NCBI GenBank assembly: GCA_052108535.1
Contig: JBQDZM010000001.1
Coordinates: forward strand, 62,001-126,000
Source of the DNA: Galactobacter sp052108535
Lineage (GTDB): Bacteria; Actinomycetota; Actinomycetes; Actinomycetales; Micrococcaceae
Length of the DNA stretch: 64,000 nucleotides
Direction of reading: 5' to 3'
Position 1 is the first letter of the stretch. The number at the start of each line of letters is the position of its first letter. Under the pieces are notes generated by a model, which had not been told where the DNA came from, ran no database searches, and saw only the letters and a program-made list of their open reading frames with translations. The position numbers were made by a program, and so were the translations under genes. Below are positions 54,604 to 63,566 of this stretch, one piece after another.

Positions 54604-54659
54604 TTGGGACAGGGCACTGGACGTTTTGAGGCATCAAAGTAGTCAGGGCCGCTGGCCGA

Positions 54660-56120
54660 TCAGCCGCGGGGATTCTCCTCATCCGGGTCGTCCCCGGAGT
54701 CGGCCTGCTTCGTGGGCCCGTCCAGCCACTCCGACAACGCTGCGTCGAAGTCCTCGTCGCTGGCACCGATCAGTGCGCGGCGGGCGAAGAAGCCTCCTGG
54801 ATCCTCAAGGTCCTCCGCTGTAGGGACCAAGGCCTGCTCCAGCCAGAGGTCGTCACGCCACTGCGTGCCTTTCTGGGCGGCGATGGCCTCCCAGAGCGCC
54901 GAGGCCTCGCGGGCCTTACGCGGGCGTAGCTGCAGCCCGATGAGACCTTGGAAGGTCTGCTCCGCTGGGCCGCCCAGCGCGCGGCGGCGGCGCAACGTCT
55001 CCCTCAGTGCGGGGGCCGACGGCAGGTGGTCGGCTGCCGCCGTCACCAGCGAATCAACCCAGCCCTCCACCAGGGCAAGGATGGTCTCCAACTTCTCCAA
55101 GGTGGCCTGTTGGGCAGGTGTGTTCTTGGGTTCCAGGCCACCGGAGCGCATGATCTCCTGCAGCTGTTCCGGGTTGCTGGGGTCGATCCCCTCCAAGCGG
55201 TCTCGGATCTCCGTGGTATCGATACTGATGCGCGAGGCAAAGTCCCTGACCAGGGACACGATGTGTTCATTGAGCCACGGCGCGGCACGATAGAGCCGCT
55301 GGTGCGCCGACTCACGCAGGGCAAGGTAGAGCAAGACCTCCTGCTTGGGCAGCTCCAGCCCGTCCCCAAAGATCTCGATGTTCTGAGGAACCAGCGCGAA
55401 ACCGTCCCCGGCCAGCGGCAGACCTGCATCGGTACCGCCCAACACCTCACCTGCCAGGGTTCCCACCGCGCGTCCCAACTGGGCCCCGAACAAGGCAGAA
55501 CCCATGGAACGCATCACACCGCCGAGCTGGGAAACCATGCCGAGCACCTCGGGCGGAACCTGCGCACCGGTCTCCTGATCCAATTGCTGTTTGATGGTCT
55601 CCTCGACCGACGCCGCCGCACTGGTCGCGACCGGTTCAGCCAGGACCTGCCACTGCGGAAGCGTGGACTCGACCCAGTCGCTGCGCGTCAGTGCCCGAAC
55701 AGGGGTGGAGTCCGAGGTGAACTCCGTGGCAGCGTCCAACCACAGATCCGCCAGACGTGAGGCCTCCACGACATCGCGCAAGGCCGTATGGTCAACCGCC
55801 GCAGAATCACCAGTCGCTTCCTTGGCAGCGTCCTTGGCCAACTCCCAGTTCACGGGAGAGGAGTCCCCCGAGCCGGCGGAAGCGGCCATGGCACCGAAGA
55901 AACTCTGCAGCTGGCCGAACATGGCCTGCATCTGCGATGGATCGAAACCGTTCTGGTCCTCCCCTGGCGCGCCAGAGGCACCCGGCATACCGGGCATACC
56001 AGGCATGCCCGGGATCGCGGGTCCGCCCTCGCCAAAGAGCTTGCCGAAGAGTTCGGAGAAGGGATCCTTCGGGTTCTCGTCGTCTGGGTCGGGGCGTGAA
56101 GGGTTCTCGGCCATGACCAC
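54660..56120 (-). CDS. DUF2342 zinc-metalloprotease-like protein (Rv3195-type)
   Basis: A 486 aa soluble protein. The N-terminus is disordered, with GMPGMPGMPG repeats (about 37-47) and a glutamine/methionine segment. The conserved DUF2342 core spans about 100-420: DGFALVPQNIEIFGDGLELPKQEV, then LALRESAHQRLYRAAPWL with the metal-type E-x-x-H pattern, and RRALGGPAEQTFQGLIGLQLRPRKAREA. In actinobacteria it neighbours the PDZ protease and UPF0182 genes, as here (divergent from the protease). It is annotated as a putative metalloprotease, but activity is unproven. Confidence 0.85.
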   Translation of the reverse strand: MVMAENPSRPDPDDENPKDPFSELFGKLFGEGGPAIPGMPGMPGMPGASGAPGEDQNGFDPSQMQAMFGQLQSFFGAMAASAGSGDSSPVNWELAKDAAKEATGDSAAVDHTALRDVVEASRLADLWLDAATEFTSDSTPVRALTRSDWVESTLPQWQVLAEPVATSAAASVEETIKQQLDQETGAQVPPEVLGMVSQLGGVMRSMGSALFGAQLGRAVGTLAGEVLGGTDAGLPLAGDGFALVPQNIEIFGDGLELPKQEVLLYLALRESAHQRLYRAAPWLNEHIVSLVRDFASRISIDTTEIRDRLEGIDPSNPEQLQEIMRSGGLEPKNTPAQQATLEKLETILALVEGWVDSLVTAAADHLPSAPALRETLRRRRALGGPAEQTFQGLIGLQLRPRKAREASALWEAIAAQKGTQWRDDLWLEQALVPTAEDLEDPGGFFARRALIGASDEDFDAALSEWLDGPTKQADSGDDPDEENPRG

Positions 56121-56263
56121 GAGATTACCCGGGTATGTGCTTCCTGTTCAGGACGGTTCGCTGTCGGCTCACCTTGGTCTGGCCTACCCTGGTGGGTGTC
56201 CTTATTCCCTGCGCGCAGGTTCAAGCAGCCCTCGCGACCACGTACCTGACGGAGCCTTCCCCC

Positions 56264-57379
56264 GTGACCCATCCTTCCGCCGCGCAGTCCTCCCGTCCCC
56301 GCGGCCGGATCTCCGCCTTCAAAAGCGCCAACAAGACCGCCGTCATCGGAGCGTGCGCGTTCCTGCTGTGTGTCGGAGCCGTGGTGGCTCCCAGCGCCTA
56401 TGTCGTTGAAGGTCCGGGTCCAGCGGTCAACACGCTGGGAGAGGACCCCACGAGCGGTAAGGACGTCATCCATGTCGCTGGGACCAAGGCCTACCCCACC
56501 GATTCGGAGCTGGCACTGACCACGGTGTCCGTGGCTGGCGGGCCCGGCCGGTCCATCAGCGGCACCCAGGCGCTCTGGGCATGGGTGGACCGGTCGGAGG
56601 ATCTCAAGCCGCGCGAGTACGTGTACCCGGCCGGCACCACCTCAAAGCAACAAGACCAGCAGAACGCCCTGGCCATGACCAATTCCCAGCACACCGCGAT
56701 CGCGGCTGCACTGACCGAATTGGACATCGACTACCAAACCCGCCCCGTGGTGGCCGGCTTTGCTGCCGATCTCAACAAGGACGGCCTGAAGGTTTCGGAT
56801 GTCATCACCTCCATCGACGGCACCAAAGTGACCGGATACGAGCAGGTGCCAGACGCCGTCAAGGCCTCATCCGGCAAGAGTGTCGACCTGACCGTGCAGC
56901 GTGACGGCAAGAGTGTCGATGTGACCGCCACCGTGGGTACCGCAGAGACGGAGGATGGTAGTCAGCAACGTAGCCTCGGCATCTACATTTCTCCCGATTA
57001 CGATTTCCCGTTCGACGTCGATTTCGGCCTGCAGGACATTGGGGGCCCCTCGGCCGGCACCATGATGGCACTCGGCCTCATCGACAAACTCACCGAGGGA
57101 TCCCTAGCAGGCGACACGAAGGTGGCCGGTACGGGAACCATTACGCAGAACGGCGAGATCGGTGCGATCGGCGGCATCCCCCAGAAGGTGGTGGGTGCCC
57201 GCAACGCCGGCGCCACCGTGTTCCTCGCACCCGCGGCCAACTGCGCCGAACTGGCTGGCAGGGTGCCGGACGGAATCACGGTGTACTCCGTTTCCACCCT
57301 GCACGAGGCCCGTGAAATCCTCGAGAAATTGGGCAGCGAAGGACCCAGCTCGCTGAAGGGCGATCAAATCTGCGGCTGA
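56264..57379 (+). CDS. Membrane-anchored PDZ / Lon-like serine protease
   Basis: A YlbL/Rv3194c-type protein (371 aa). One membrane helix (about 25-46) follows a short cytoplasmic tail. A PDZ domain spans about 162-225 (VAGFAADLNKDGLKVSDVITSIDGTKV) and a Lon-type protease domain about 255-345, with Ser263 in GGPSAGTM and Lys308 in IGGIPQKVVGARN forming the catalytic dyad. I chose the GTG at 56264, with GGAG upstream; the frame remains open to an ATG at 56135, which would add 43 residues overlapping the divergent promoter. Active site faces outward. Confidence 0.92.
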   Translation: MTHPSAAQSSRPRGRISAFKSANKTAVIGACAFLLCVGAVVAPSAYVVEGPGPAVNTLGEDPTSGKDVIHVAGTKAYPTDSELALTTVSVAGGPGRSISGTQALWAWVDRSEDLKPREYVYPAGTTSKQQDQQNALAMTNSQHTAIAAALTELDIDYQTRPVVAGFAADLNKDGLKVSDVITSIDGTKVTGYEQVPDAVKASSGKSVDLTVQRDGKSVDVTATVGTAETEDGSQQRSLGIYISPDYDFPFDVDFGLQDIGGPSAGTMMALGLIDKLTEGSLAGDTKVAGTGTITQNGEIGAIGGIPQKVVGARNAGATVFLAPAANCAELAGRVPDGITVYSVSTLHEAREILEKLGSEGPSSLKGDQICG

Positions 57380-57500
57380 ATCCGCTACGCGAGTTCTCAC
57401 GGTTCGCACAGGGAACACTTGGCCTGGCAGAATAGATCGGAAGCGCGCCCTGAACCCTGGGTGGCGTCCATCCCGCAGGCGTAACAAGTGAGGATCCCCC

Positions 57501-60500
57501 TTGAGCACCGGCCCATTCCCCTTCCCCTCTGGTAGACCCGGACCGAGCGAATCACGTGAGGACACCGGTCGACGCCGGGTAGGACCACTGATTCCAGCCA
57601 TTGTTGTGGTGGTCCTGGTCGTGGCTGCCTTCATCGGCTTCGCCCACCTGTGGACGGACATCCTCTGGTTCGATCAGCTCGGCTACGGGTCGGTGTTCTG
57701 GACCAAGAACATCACCCGGGTCGTCTTGTTCGCCATCGCGTTCTTGGTGATGGGTGCCGCCGTCTGGCTGCAGCTGCACCTGGCGTGGAGGCACCGGCCT
57801 GTCTACGCCCCTTCTGAACGCGGCGACGACCCGTTGGCCAAGTACGAGGATCAGGTCCAGTCCTTCCGTAAGGCTGCCTTCATCCTGATCCCCGCCGTCA
57901 TCGCGGCGTTCGCTGCCATCACTTTCGCTTCCGGTTGGCAGACGGTCCAGCTCTTCCTCAACGGCGAGTCGTTCGGCGAGAAGGACCCGCAGTTTGGTCT
58001 CGATGTGGGCTTCTTCATCACCGTGCTGCCCTTCTTGAAGATGCTCGTGGGCTTCCTGTCCTCCGTGGTCCTCTTCAGCGGCATCGCAGGCATCCTGGTG
58101 CAGTACCTCTTCGGTGGCATCCGCGTCCAGGACAAGGCGGGGCTGCGGATCTCCCGGGCTGCCGGCTGGCAGATCGGCGTCAGCGTGGCTGTGTTCGTCC
58201 TGGTCCAGGCCATCAACTTCTGGTTGGGGCGTTACTCCACGATGCTCAAGCAGGATGGCCGGGTCCCCGGCGCCCTCTACACCGAAGTGCACGCGGTGAT
58301 CCCGACCCGCACCATCCTCGCGATCGCGGCCGTGGCCGTTGCCGTCGTGTTCATCATCGGTGCAGCCATGGGCAAGTGGAAGCTTCCGCTGATCACCACC
58401 GCCATGCTCGTCGTGGTGGCCGTGGTCGCAGGCGCCGTCTACCCCGCGATCATCCAGCAGTTCAATGTGCGCCCGTCGGAGAAGACGATGGAGCAGAAGT
58501 ACATCCAAAGAAATATCGACATGACCAGACAGGCCTACGGCTTGGACGACGTGGATGTTTCCTCCTACGACGCTCAGCTGCAGCCCAAGAAGAACGCCCT
58601 GTCCAAGGACGCTGCCACCACCACCAACATTCGTTTGTTGGACCCGTCGATCGTCTCCCCCGCGTTTGCCCAGCTGCAGCAGTTCCGCTCGTACTACAAG
58701 TTCGCGGACACGTTGCCGGTTGACCGATACACGGTGGATGGCAAGACCCAGGACACCGTCATCGCAGTGCGTGAGGTGGACGCCCCCAAGGATTCGTGGG
58801 TCAACCAGCACATCACCTACACGCACGGCTTCGGTGTCGTGACGGCTGACGGCAACAAGGTCACGTCCTCTGGCGACCCCGAATTCTCCCTCTCCGGCAT
58901 CCCTTCCGAGGGCAAGCTGTTGAACGGCGAGGACTACGAGCCGCGGATCTACTTCGGTCAGAATTCGCCCGAGTTCTCCGTGGTGGGCGGCCCTAAGGAT
59001 TGGAAGGCCCGCGAGTTGGATCGCCCGTCTTCCGACGGTGAGAAGGACGACGACAACGCCGCCGACCTGCGCAACACCTTCGCCGGTGACGGCGGCCCCA
59101 AGGTCGGCAACCTTTTCAACAAGCTGACCTACGCCATCAAGTTCGGTTCCATGAACCTGCTGCTCTCCGATGCCGTGAACGAGAAGTCGCAGATCCTCTA
59201 CGATCGTGATCCTCAGAAGCGCGTCAAGGAGGTTGCCCCGTACCTGCAGGTGGACTCCACCGCGTACCCGGCGATCGTGGACGGTCGGGTGAAGTGGATC
59301 GTTGACGGCTACACCACCACCAACGACTACCCGTACTCCACGTCTCAGACCCTGGGCGATGCAGTGCGTGACACCCTGACCGGTGACAGCGCCCAGACGT
59401 CTGACCAGTTCTCCGACAAGGTGAACTACATCCGCAACTCGGTCAAGGCCACTGTGGACGCCTACGACGGCAAGGTGGAGCTCTACGCGTGGGATGACAA
59501 GGATCCGCTGCTGAAGGCCTGGCGTTCCGTCTACCCCGATACCGTGCAGCCGCTGTCCAAGATGAGTGCCGACCTTATGTCCCACGTGCGCTACCCGGAG
59601 GACATGTTCAAGGTCCAGCGCGAGCTGCTTGGTAAGTACCACGTCACTGACGCTGACGACTTCTACGAGGAGAACGACGCCTGGCAGGTCCCGAACGACC
59701 CGACGGGCGGTTCCGGGGACTCCACCACCAAGCAGCCCCCGTACTACCTCTCGATCAAGATGCCCGGTGCCGATCAGGAAGCGTTCTCCCTGACCAGCGC
59801 GTTCATCCCCAAGCAGGCCGGTTCCAACGCCCGTAACGTCATGTACGGCTTCATGGCCGCAGACGGCGATGCAGGCAATACCGCTGGCAAGAAGGATGAC
59901 ACCTACGGCAAGATCCGGTTGCTGAAGCTGCCCACCCAGCCGGGTGTGCCCGGCCCTGGCCAGGCACAGCAGAACTTCGACTCCAACGGCACCGTGTCCA
60001 CGCAGCTGAACCTGCTGCGTCAGGGCGCGTCCACGGTGAAGAACGGTAACCTCCTCACCCTGCCCGTCGGCGGCGGCATGCTTTACGTCCAGCCCGTCTA
60101 CGTTCAGTCAACGGGTGCCACCCAGTACCCCACGCTGCGTAAGGTCCTGGTCTCCTACGGCAACTCCGTCGGCTTTGCCGACACCCTGCCTGAGGCACTC
60201 GACCAGGTCTTCGAAGGTGACTCGGGAGCCGAGACCAGCGACGGTGCTGGCACCACCGGCGGCGGCGACGAGGGCGGCAACGAGGGCGGAGAAGGTACGG
60301 AGCAGCCTGAGTCCACCGACCAGCAGAAGCTCTCTACGGCCTTGACTGACGCCAACGAGGCCATCAAGGAGGGTCAGGAGGCCCTCGGCAAGAGCGACTT
60401 CAGCGCCTACGACAAGGCGCAGAAGAAGCTTCAGAAGGCCCTCGAGGACGCCACCGCAGCCGATGACGCCATTAACGGCACCACCGACGACAAGAAGGCT

Positions 60501-60554
60501 GAGGATCCCGAAGCTGCCGAGTCCTCCGACGAACCGGCCAAGGAAAACGACTAG
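57501..60554 (+). CDS. UPF0182 (COG1615) membrane protein
   Basis: A large membrane protein (1017 aa). The N-terminal third holds seven membrane helices (from about 28 to 330, with LWFDQLGYGSVFWT typical of the family). The remaining two-thirds is a large extracytoplasmic domain with NIRLLDP, YYKFADTLPVDRY and LPVGGGMLYVQPVYVQS. The last 120 residues are a Glu/Gly/Asp-rich disordered stretch followed by a Lys/Ala-rich segment. The start is TTG with GAGGAT about 7 nt upstream. Function unknown; synteny with the PDZ protease is conserved in M. tuberculosis (Rv3193c). Confidence 0.94.
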   Translation: MSTGPFPFPSGRPGPSESREDTGRRRVGPLIPAIVVVVLVVAAFIGFAHLWTDILWFDQLGYGSVFWTKNITRVVLFAIAFLVMGAAVWLQLHLAWRHRPVYAPSERGDDPLAKYEDQVQSFRKAAFILIPAVIAAFAAITFASGWQTVQLFLNGESFGEKDPQFGLDVGFFITVLPFLKMLVGFLSSVVLFSGIAGILVQYLFGGIRVQDKAGLRISRAAGWQIGVSVAVFVLVQAINFWLGRYSTMLKQDGRVPGALYTEVHAVIPTRTILAIAAVAVAVVFIIGAAMGKWKLPLITTAMLVVVAVVAGAVYPAIIQQFNVRPSEKTMEQKYIQRNIDMTRQAYGLDDVDVSSYDAQLQPKKNALSKDAATTTNIRLLDPSIVSPAFAQLQQFRSYYKFADTLPVDRYTVDGKTQDTVIAVREVDAPKDSWVNQHITYTHGFGVVTADGNKVTSSGDPEFSLSGIPSEGKLLNGEDYEPRIYFGQNSPEFSVVGGPKDWKARELDRPSSDGEKDDDNAADLRNTFAGDGGPKVGNLFNKLTYAIKFGSMNLLLSDAVNEKSQILYDRDPQKRVKEVAPYLQVDSTAYPAIVDGRVKWIVDGYTTTNDYPYSTSQTLGDAVRDTLTGDSAQTSDQFSDKVNYIRNSVKATVDAYDGKVELYAWDDKDPLLKAWRSVYPDTVQPLSKMSADLMSHVRYPEDMFKVQRELLGKYHVTDADDFYEENDAWQVPNDPTGGSGDSTTKQPPYYLSIKMPGADQEAFSLTSAFIPKQAGSNARNVMYGFMAADGDAGNTAGKKDDTYGKIRLLKLPTQPGVPGPGQAQQNFDSNGTVSTQLNLLRQGASTVKNGNLLTLPVGGGMLYVQPVYVQSTGATQYPTLRKVLVSYGNSVGFADTLPEALDQVFEGDSGAETSDGAGTTGGGDEGGNEGGEGTEQPESTDQQKLSTALTDANEAIKEGQEALGKSDFSAYDKAQKKLQKALEDATAADDAINGTTDDKKAEDPEAAESSDEPAKEND

Positions 60555-60572
60555 TCCGCCCCGGTTTAGCCG

Positions 60573-60624
60573 CCGATCCCCGGCCTTGTAAGTGAGAAGT
60601 CTCACTCGCAAGGCCGGGGATCGG
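60573..60624 (+). terminator. Terminator of the UPF0182 gene
   Basis: A 24-bp near-perfect stem (60573-60596 with 60601-60624) with one internal mismatch and a 4-nt loop, 19 bp after the stop codon. Confidence 0.85.
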
Positions 60625-60724
60625 TCGTTGTAGGCGCCAGAATCCGCATGAATCCGCGGGTTTTGAGTCAATGCCTAACCCTCATCGACGACGGCCCCGA
60701 TTTAACTTCCTGCCACCGAGGCAC

Positions 60725-60730
60725 TAGGCT
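60725..60730 (+). promoter_or_regulatory. -10 box of tRNA-fMet copy 1
   Basis: TAGGCT lies 11 bp before the tRNA 5' end, with TTAACT about 17 bp further upstream as a weak -35. The same box and spacing occur before copy 2 (62554-62559, with TTGCTC at 62531-62536), although the surrounding sequences differ. Confidence 0.6.
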
Positions 60731-60741
60731 AGAGACATCGC

Positions 60742-60815
60742 CGCGGGGTGGAGCAGTTCGGTAGCTCGCCGGGCTCATAACCCGGAGGTCGCAAGTTCAA
60801 ATCTTGCCCCCGCAA
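60742..60815 (+). tRNA. Initiator tRNA-fMet (CAT), copy 1
   Basis: A 74-nt cloverleaf starting CGCGGGG and ending CCCCGCA plus the A discriminator; CCA is not encoded. The anticodon loop is CTCATAA. Two initiator hallmarks are present: a C1-A72 mismatch at the acceptor end and three consecutive G-C pairs at the base of the anticodon stem (GGG/CCC). The 74 nt are identical to copy 2 at 62571. Confidence 0.97.
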
Positions 60816-60820
60816 CGAAA

Positions 60821-60854
60821 AGTAGGGCCCGGATCTTCTGATCCGGGCCCTACT
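60821..60854 (+). terminator. Terminator of tRNA-fMet copy 1
   Basis: A perfect 15-bp inverted repeat (AGTAGGGCCCGGATC and its complement) around TTCT, 6 bp after the tRNA. Confidence 0.9.
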
Positions 60855-61084
60855 GCTTTGCGCAGCACGCTCGCCGCCCTCGACACGGCCCCATTTCGGA
60901 TGTGCAGGCTGCGGTGCCGATCGCAGAGCCGGGGACTCACCGTAGAGCTGGGCATTGCGTGGCTCTGTGGTGAAAACGCAGCTCTGTGGGGAGCCATGCG
61001 TTGGGCACAGACCGCTGGGGTGGGATCGTCCGCGGACGCGGCCCGTCTTCTTGGCACGATTCACGCAACCCCCGATCGGGATGC
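60855..61084. other. Spacer between tRNA-fMet copy 1 and the IS remnant
   Basis: No gene, tRNA or recognisable repeat is supported here. Composition resembles ordinary chromosomal intergenic DNA. Confidence 0.6.
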
Positions 61085-62517
61085 CTCACGGTCAAGTCCC
61101 CGGGAAATGATGGGCCTTGCCTCAGGTAAAAGTCCCCGGGAAACGGGTGTGGGTTATCCGTAGCGTTTGATCCACTCGGCCTCAGGCATGGCCTTGGCCG
61201 CGGCGTCTTCGATCTCTTGTTGCAACCGTCGGGTGGGACCGGCGGCCAGGTTGGTGAGACGTTGTTGGATCGTGTCGATTTGGTGGGCGATGTCCACGAC
61301 GTTGAGGTTGGCCTTGTACGCGGCGAGTTCGGCTTCCTGCGCAGGGCTGAGGACTCCGGCGGCCAACAGCCGCTGGTAAGGGGTGGCGGGCTTGTCATAG
61401 ATGCGTTTGCGTCGCCCGACCGTGTCGGTCTTGTACCCGGTGGGTTTCGCCGTGGGGGTGAAGTAATTCAGCCGGTCACAGACGAGGTCCCAGAGCCGGT
61501 TGAGCAGCTCTCGTTGGGCGGCGGTGTCGTAGCGGTAATAGAACCCGTAACGGCGCACGAGGTGGTTGTTCTTGGATTCGATCGTGGCCTGGTCGTTCTT
61601 CTTGTATGGCCGGGAGCGGGTGTAGAAGATCTTGCGGTCTTGCGCCCAGCCGAGGACCTCGTGGTTGATGAACTCCGACCCGTTATCGCAAGTCGATGCC
61701 GGTGACCATAAAGGGGACCTTGGCCACGAACTCGTCGAACGCGGTCACGATGTTGGCCATGGCGTTGTTGCGGATGGTGCGGGTGAACACCCAGACGGTG
61801 TGAAAGTCGGTGAAGTTCACCGTGCGCGCGAACTCGCCCTTCAAGCTCGGGCCACAGTGTCGACTTCGAAGAATCCTGGCTCGCCTTCGACCTCGTCCCC
61901 GGCCTTGCGTACGCTGATCGAGTTGCGCAGCAGCTTGGAGGGTTTCGTGGTGGATTTGCCTCGGATCGTGTCACGTGCACGGATGGGGGCGAGGTAACGG
62001 TCGATAGTCGCTGTGGACATGGACAGCAGCTCTTCCTTCACCTCGGCGCTGTAGCGGTTCACGCCGTCCACGAGGTCCCCGGCGGCCTCCATCGCACTCA
62101 GCCAGCCGGCCATGGACGCGGCGAGGTACTTCCCGCAAATGCCACCAGCGACAGCCCAAACGTGCTGGAGGATGCAGAAGGCGTCGTAGGAGTACTTCCG
62201 TCCTCGTGTCTTGCGTCGATCCATCACCACCACGGTGGCCGTGGCCCGGCCTGGCGGTTGGGCTTTTCCTGCGGCATAGCTGCTGTCGGGCGTGATCCCG
62301 ATTCCAACCCGTGACCTCGACCAGCTGATCAAGGATCTTGGACTTGTCCTTTTTCGACGCCGTCGCGTAAGCCCTGGCGTACTTCTTGGTGATCTCGATC
62401 CGTGACTTCAACGACACGTCCTTGTCAGGCATACCCTTTTCGTCGCCGCGCTGAGACCATTTCGCGGGGAAAAGTATCTGAGGCACGACCCCTACCTACG
62501 CGGGGACTTTCCCTGAG
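61085..62517 (-). mobile_element. Decayed insertion sequence with imperfect terminal inverted repeats
   Basis: An element of about 1.43 kb. Left end CTCACGGTCAAGTCCCCGGG (61085-61104) matches the complement of the right end, CTCAGGGAAAGTCCCCGCG (62517 leftward). A second matching block, TGCCTCAGRTA, occurs about 15 bp further in at both ends. The transposase begins and ends just inside the repeats. No target duplication is obvious. It sits between two identical initiator tRNA genes. Exact ends are uncertain by a few bases. Confidence 0.8.
61154..62486 (-). pseudogene. Broken DDE (integrase-core) transposase
   Basis: Four pieces in different frames together give one transposase. The N-terminal DNA-binding part (KKDKSKILDQLVEVTGWNRD) is followed, after a frame change near 62270-62300, by RGRKYSYDAFCILQHVWAV and FFEVDTV (first Asp). 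Next comes a shift near 61850 consistent with a small deletion, then the middle part (FHTVWVFTRTIRNNAM). A third shift near 61690 precedes the DNGSEF region and QATIESKNNHL (Glu). The last piece ends at 61154 with RRYGFYYRYDTAA and a helical tail. At least three frameshifts make it inactive. The family resembles ISNCY-type elements with a retroviral-integrase core; the exact family is uncertain. Confidence 0.85.
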
Positions 62518-62570
62518 TCTTGTCGCCGATTTGCTCTACTCCAGGACTTCGACTAGGCTGGGTTAGTCGC

Positions 62571-62644
62571 CGCGGGGTGGAGCAGTTCGGTAGCTCGCCG
62601 GGCTCATAACCCGGAGGTCGCAAGTTCAAATCTTGCCCCCGCAA
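62571..62644 (+). tRNA. Initiator tRNA-fMet (CAT), copy 2
   Basis: Identical over all 74 nt to copy 1, with the same C1-A72 mismatch and three G-C pairs in the anticodon stem. The identity continues through the downstream hairpin and for four bases upstream (TCGC). It has its own TAGGCT -10 box 11 bp upstream, so it is probably transcribed. Confidence 0.97.
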
Positions 62645-62649
62645 CGAAA

Positions 62650-62683
62650 AGTAGGGCCCGGATCTTCTGATCAGGGCCCTACT
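62650..62683 (+). terminator. Terminator of tRNA-fMet copy 2
   Basis: Same hairpin as after copy 1, with one mismatch (A for C) in the second arm. It starts 5 bp after the tRNA. Confidence 0.85.
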
Positions 62684-62878
62684 ACTTTCCCCCCGGCCCC
62701 AGCATGTGGGTTATGCGAGCTATGTCCCAAAATGTGTGTCTGGTTGTCCCCCGCTCAGGGTGCACGGACACGGCCATGCATCCTCTGCACCGCCTGCTTG
62801 ATCCGGACCCGACCATCTGAGAATCAGATGAGAAACTTCGACAGCTGTGGCTCAAGCGCCGTTGCCACCGGTACGGTC

Positions 62879-63562
62879 ATGACTATGAAAGCGACCAAAC
62901 CCGCGGCGTTTCTGACCACGCTCTCCGGCCTTGCTTTGACCTCCGCTGCCCTGACAGGTTGCGCGGGCGATGACCCCGCCCCGACTCCCGCCTCATCATC
63001 TGCAGCACAGCAGAGTCAACAGACTCCCCCAGCCCAGGGCACTCCTGAGAACCAGAGCACCCCTGCGAGCCAGGGAACTCCTGAGAACCCCTCGGCCTCG
63101 AACGGCAACGGCGCACCCGCTGCGAACGCCGACCTGGCGCATTCCCCGGTCCCGATCACTGCGGAAGCCGCCGTCAGCACCGCCAAATCGGAGTCTAACG
63201 ACGCCGGCGTCACCTCCATCGACTTGGAGTTCGAACGCCGCCACGACACCTGGGTCTACTCCATCGACCTGCAAGACCAAAACAAGGAGTACGAGGTCAA
63301 CATCGATGCCGTAACCGGTTCGGTCCTCGCCACGGACTCCGAGCCTGCGGAGGAACCGGAGGCCACGGTCAGCCCATCCGAGCCTCTCCCCTATGCTGAG
63401 GCCCTCGAATTGGCACAAGCTCAAGGTCAAGGTCGCCTAGCCGGGTGGTCCTTGGATGAGGACGACGGCGCGGTCGAGTACACCTTCGAATTCGGAGACG
63501 ATCCCGACGATATCGAGGTCGTTGTGAACACCGAGACCAAACGCGTCTACGTGGACGACTGA
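62879..63562 (+). CDS. Lipoprotein with two PepSY-like domains
   Basis: A 227 aa exported protein. The signal peptide (about 1-28) ends in a lipobox, ALTGC. A disordered linker follows with repeated GTPEN-type motifs (about 50-75), then two PepSY-type domains. The first is about 95-155 (ITAEAAVSTAKSESND ... YEVNIDAVTGSVLA) and the second about 170-227 (LPYAEALELAQAQGQGRLAGW ... EVVVNTETKRVYVDD). PepSY domains are thought to restrain proteases or sense the envelope. The ATG at 62879 or 62885 starts the signal peptide; neither has a strong ribosome site. Converges with the ThiF-family gene (4 bp). Confidence 0.85.
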   Translation: MTMKATKPAAFLTTLSGLALTSAALTGCAGDDPAPTPASSSAAQQSQQTPPAQGTPENQSTPASQGTPENPSASNGNGAPAANADLAHSPVPITAEAAVSTAKSESNDAGVTSIDLEFERRHDTWVYSIDLQDQNKEYEVNIDAVTGSVLATDSEPAEEPEATVSPSEPLPYAEALELAQAQGQGRLAGWSLDEDDGAVEYTFEFGDDPDDIEVVVNTETKRVYVDD

Positions 63563-63566
63563 GGGG

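Noticed and set aside
57552..59642. A 696-codon minus-strand open frame inside the UPF0182 gene
   Set aside because: Antisense shadow of a strongly supported membrane protein; composition is His/Val/Gly-rich with no recognisable motif.
61468..61980. Separate 170-codon minus-strand gene within the IS
   Set aside because: It is the transposase region read in a shifted frame; the true protein similarity continues in another frame.
60742..62683. tRNA-targeted integrative element or genomic island with attachment sites
   Set aside because: The repeat spans a whole tRNA with its terminator rather than a 3' tRNA fragment, there is no tyrosine or serine integrase, and the intervening 1.8 kb holds only an IS.
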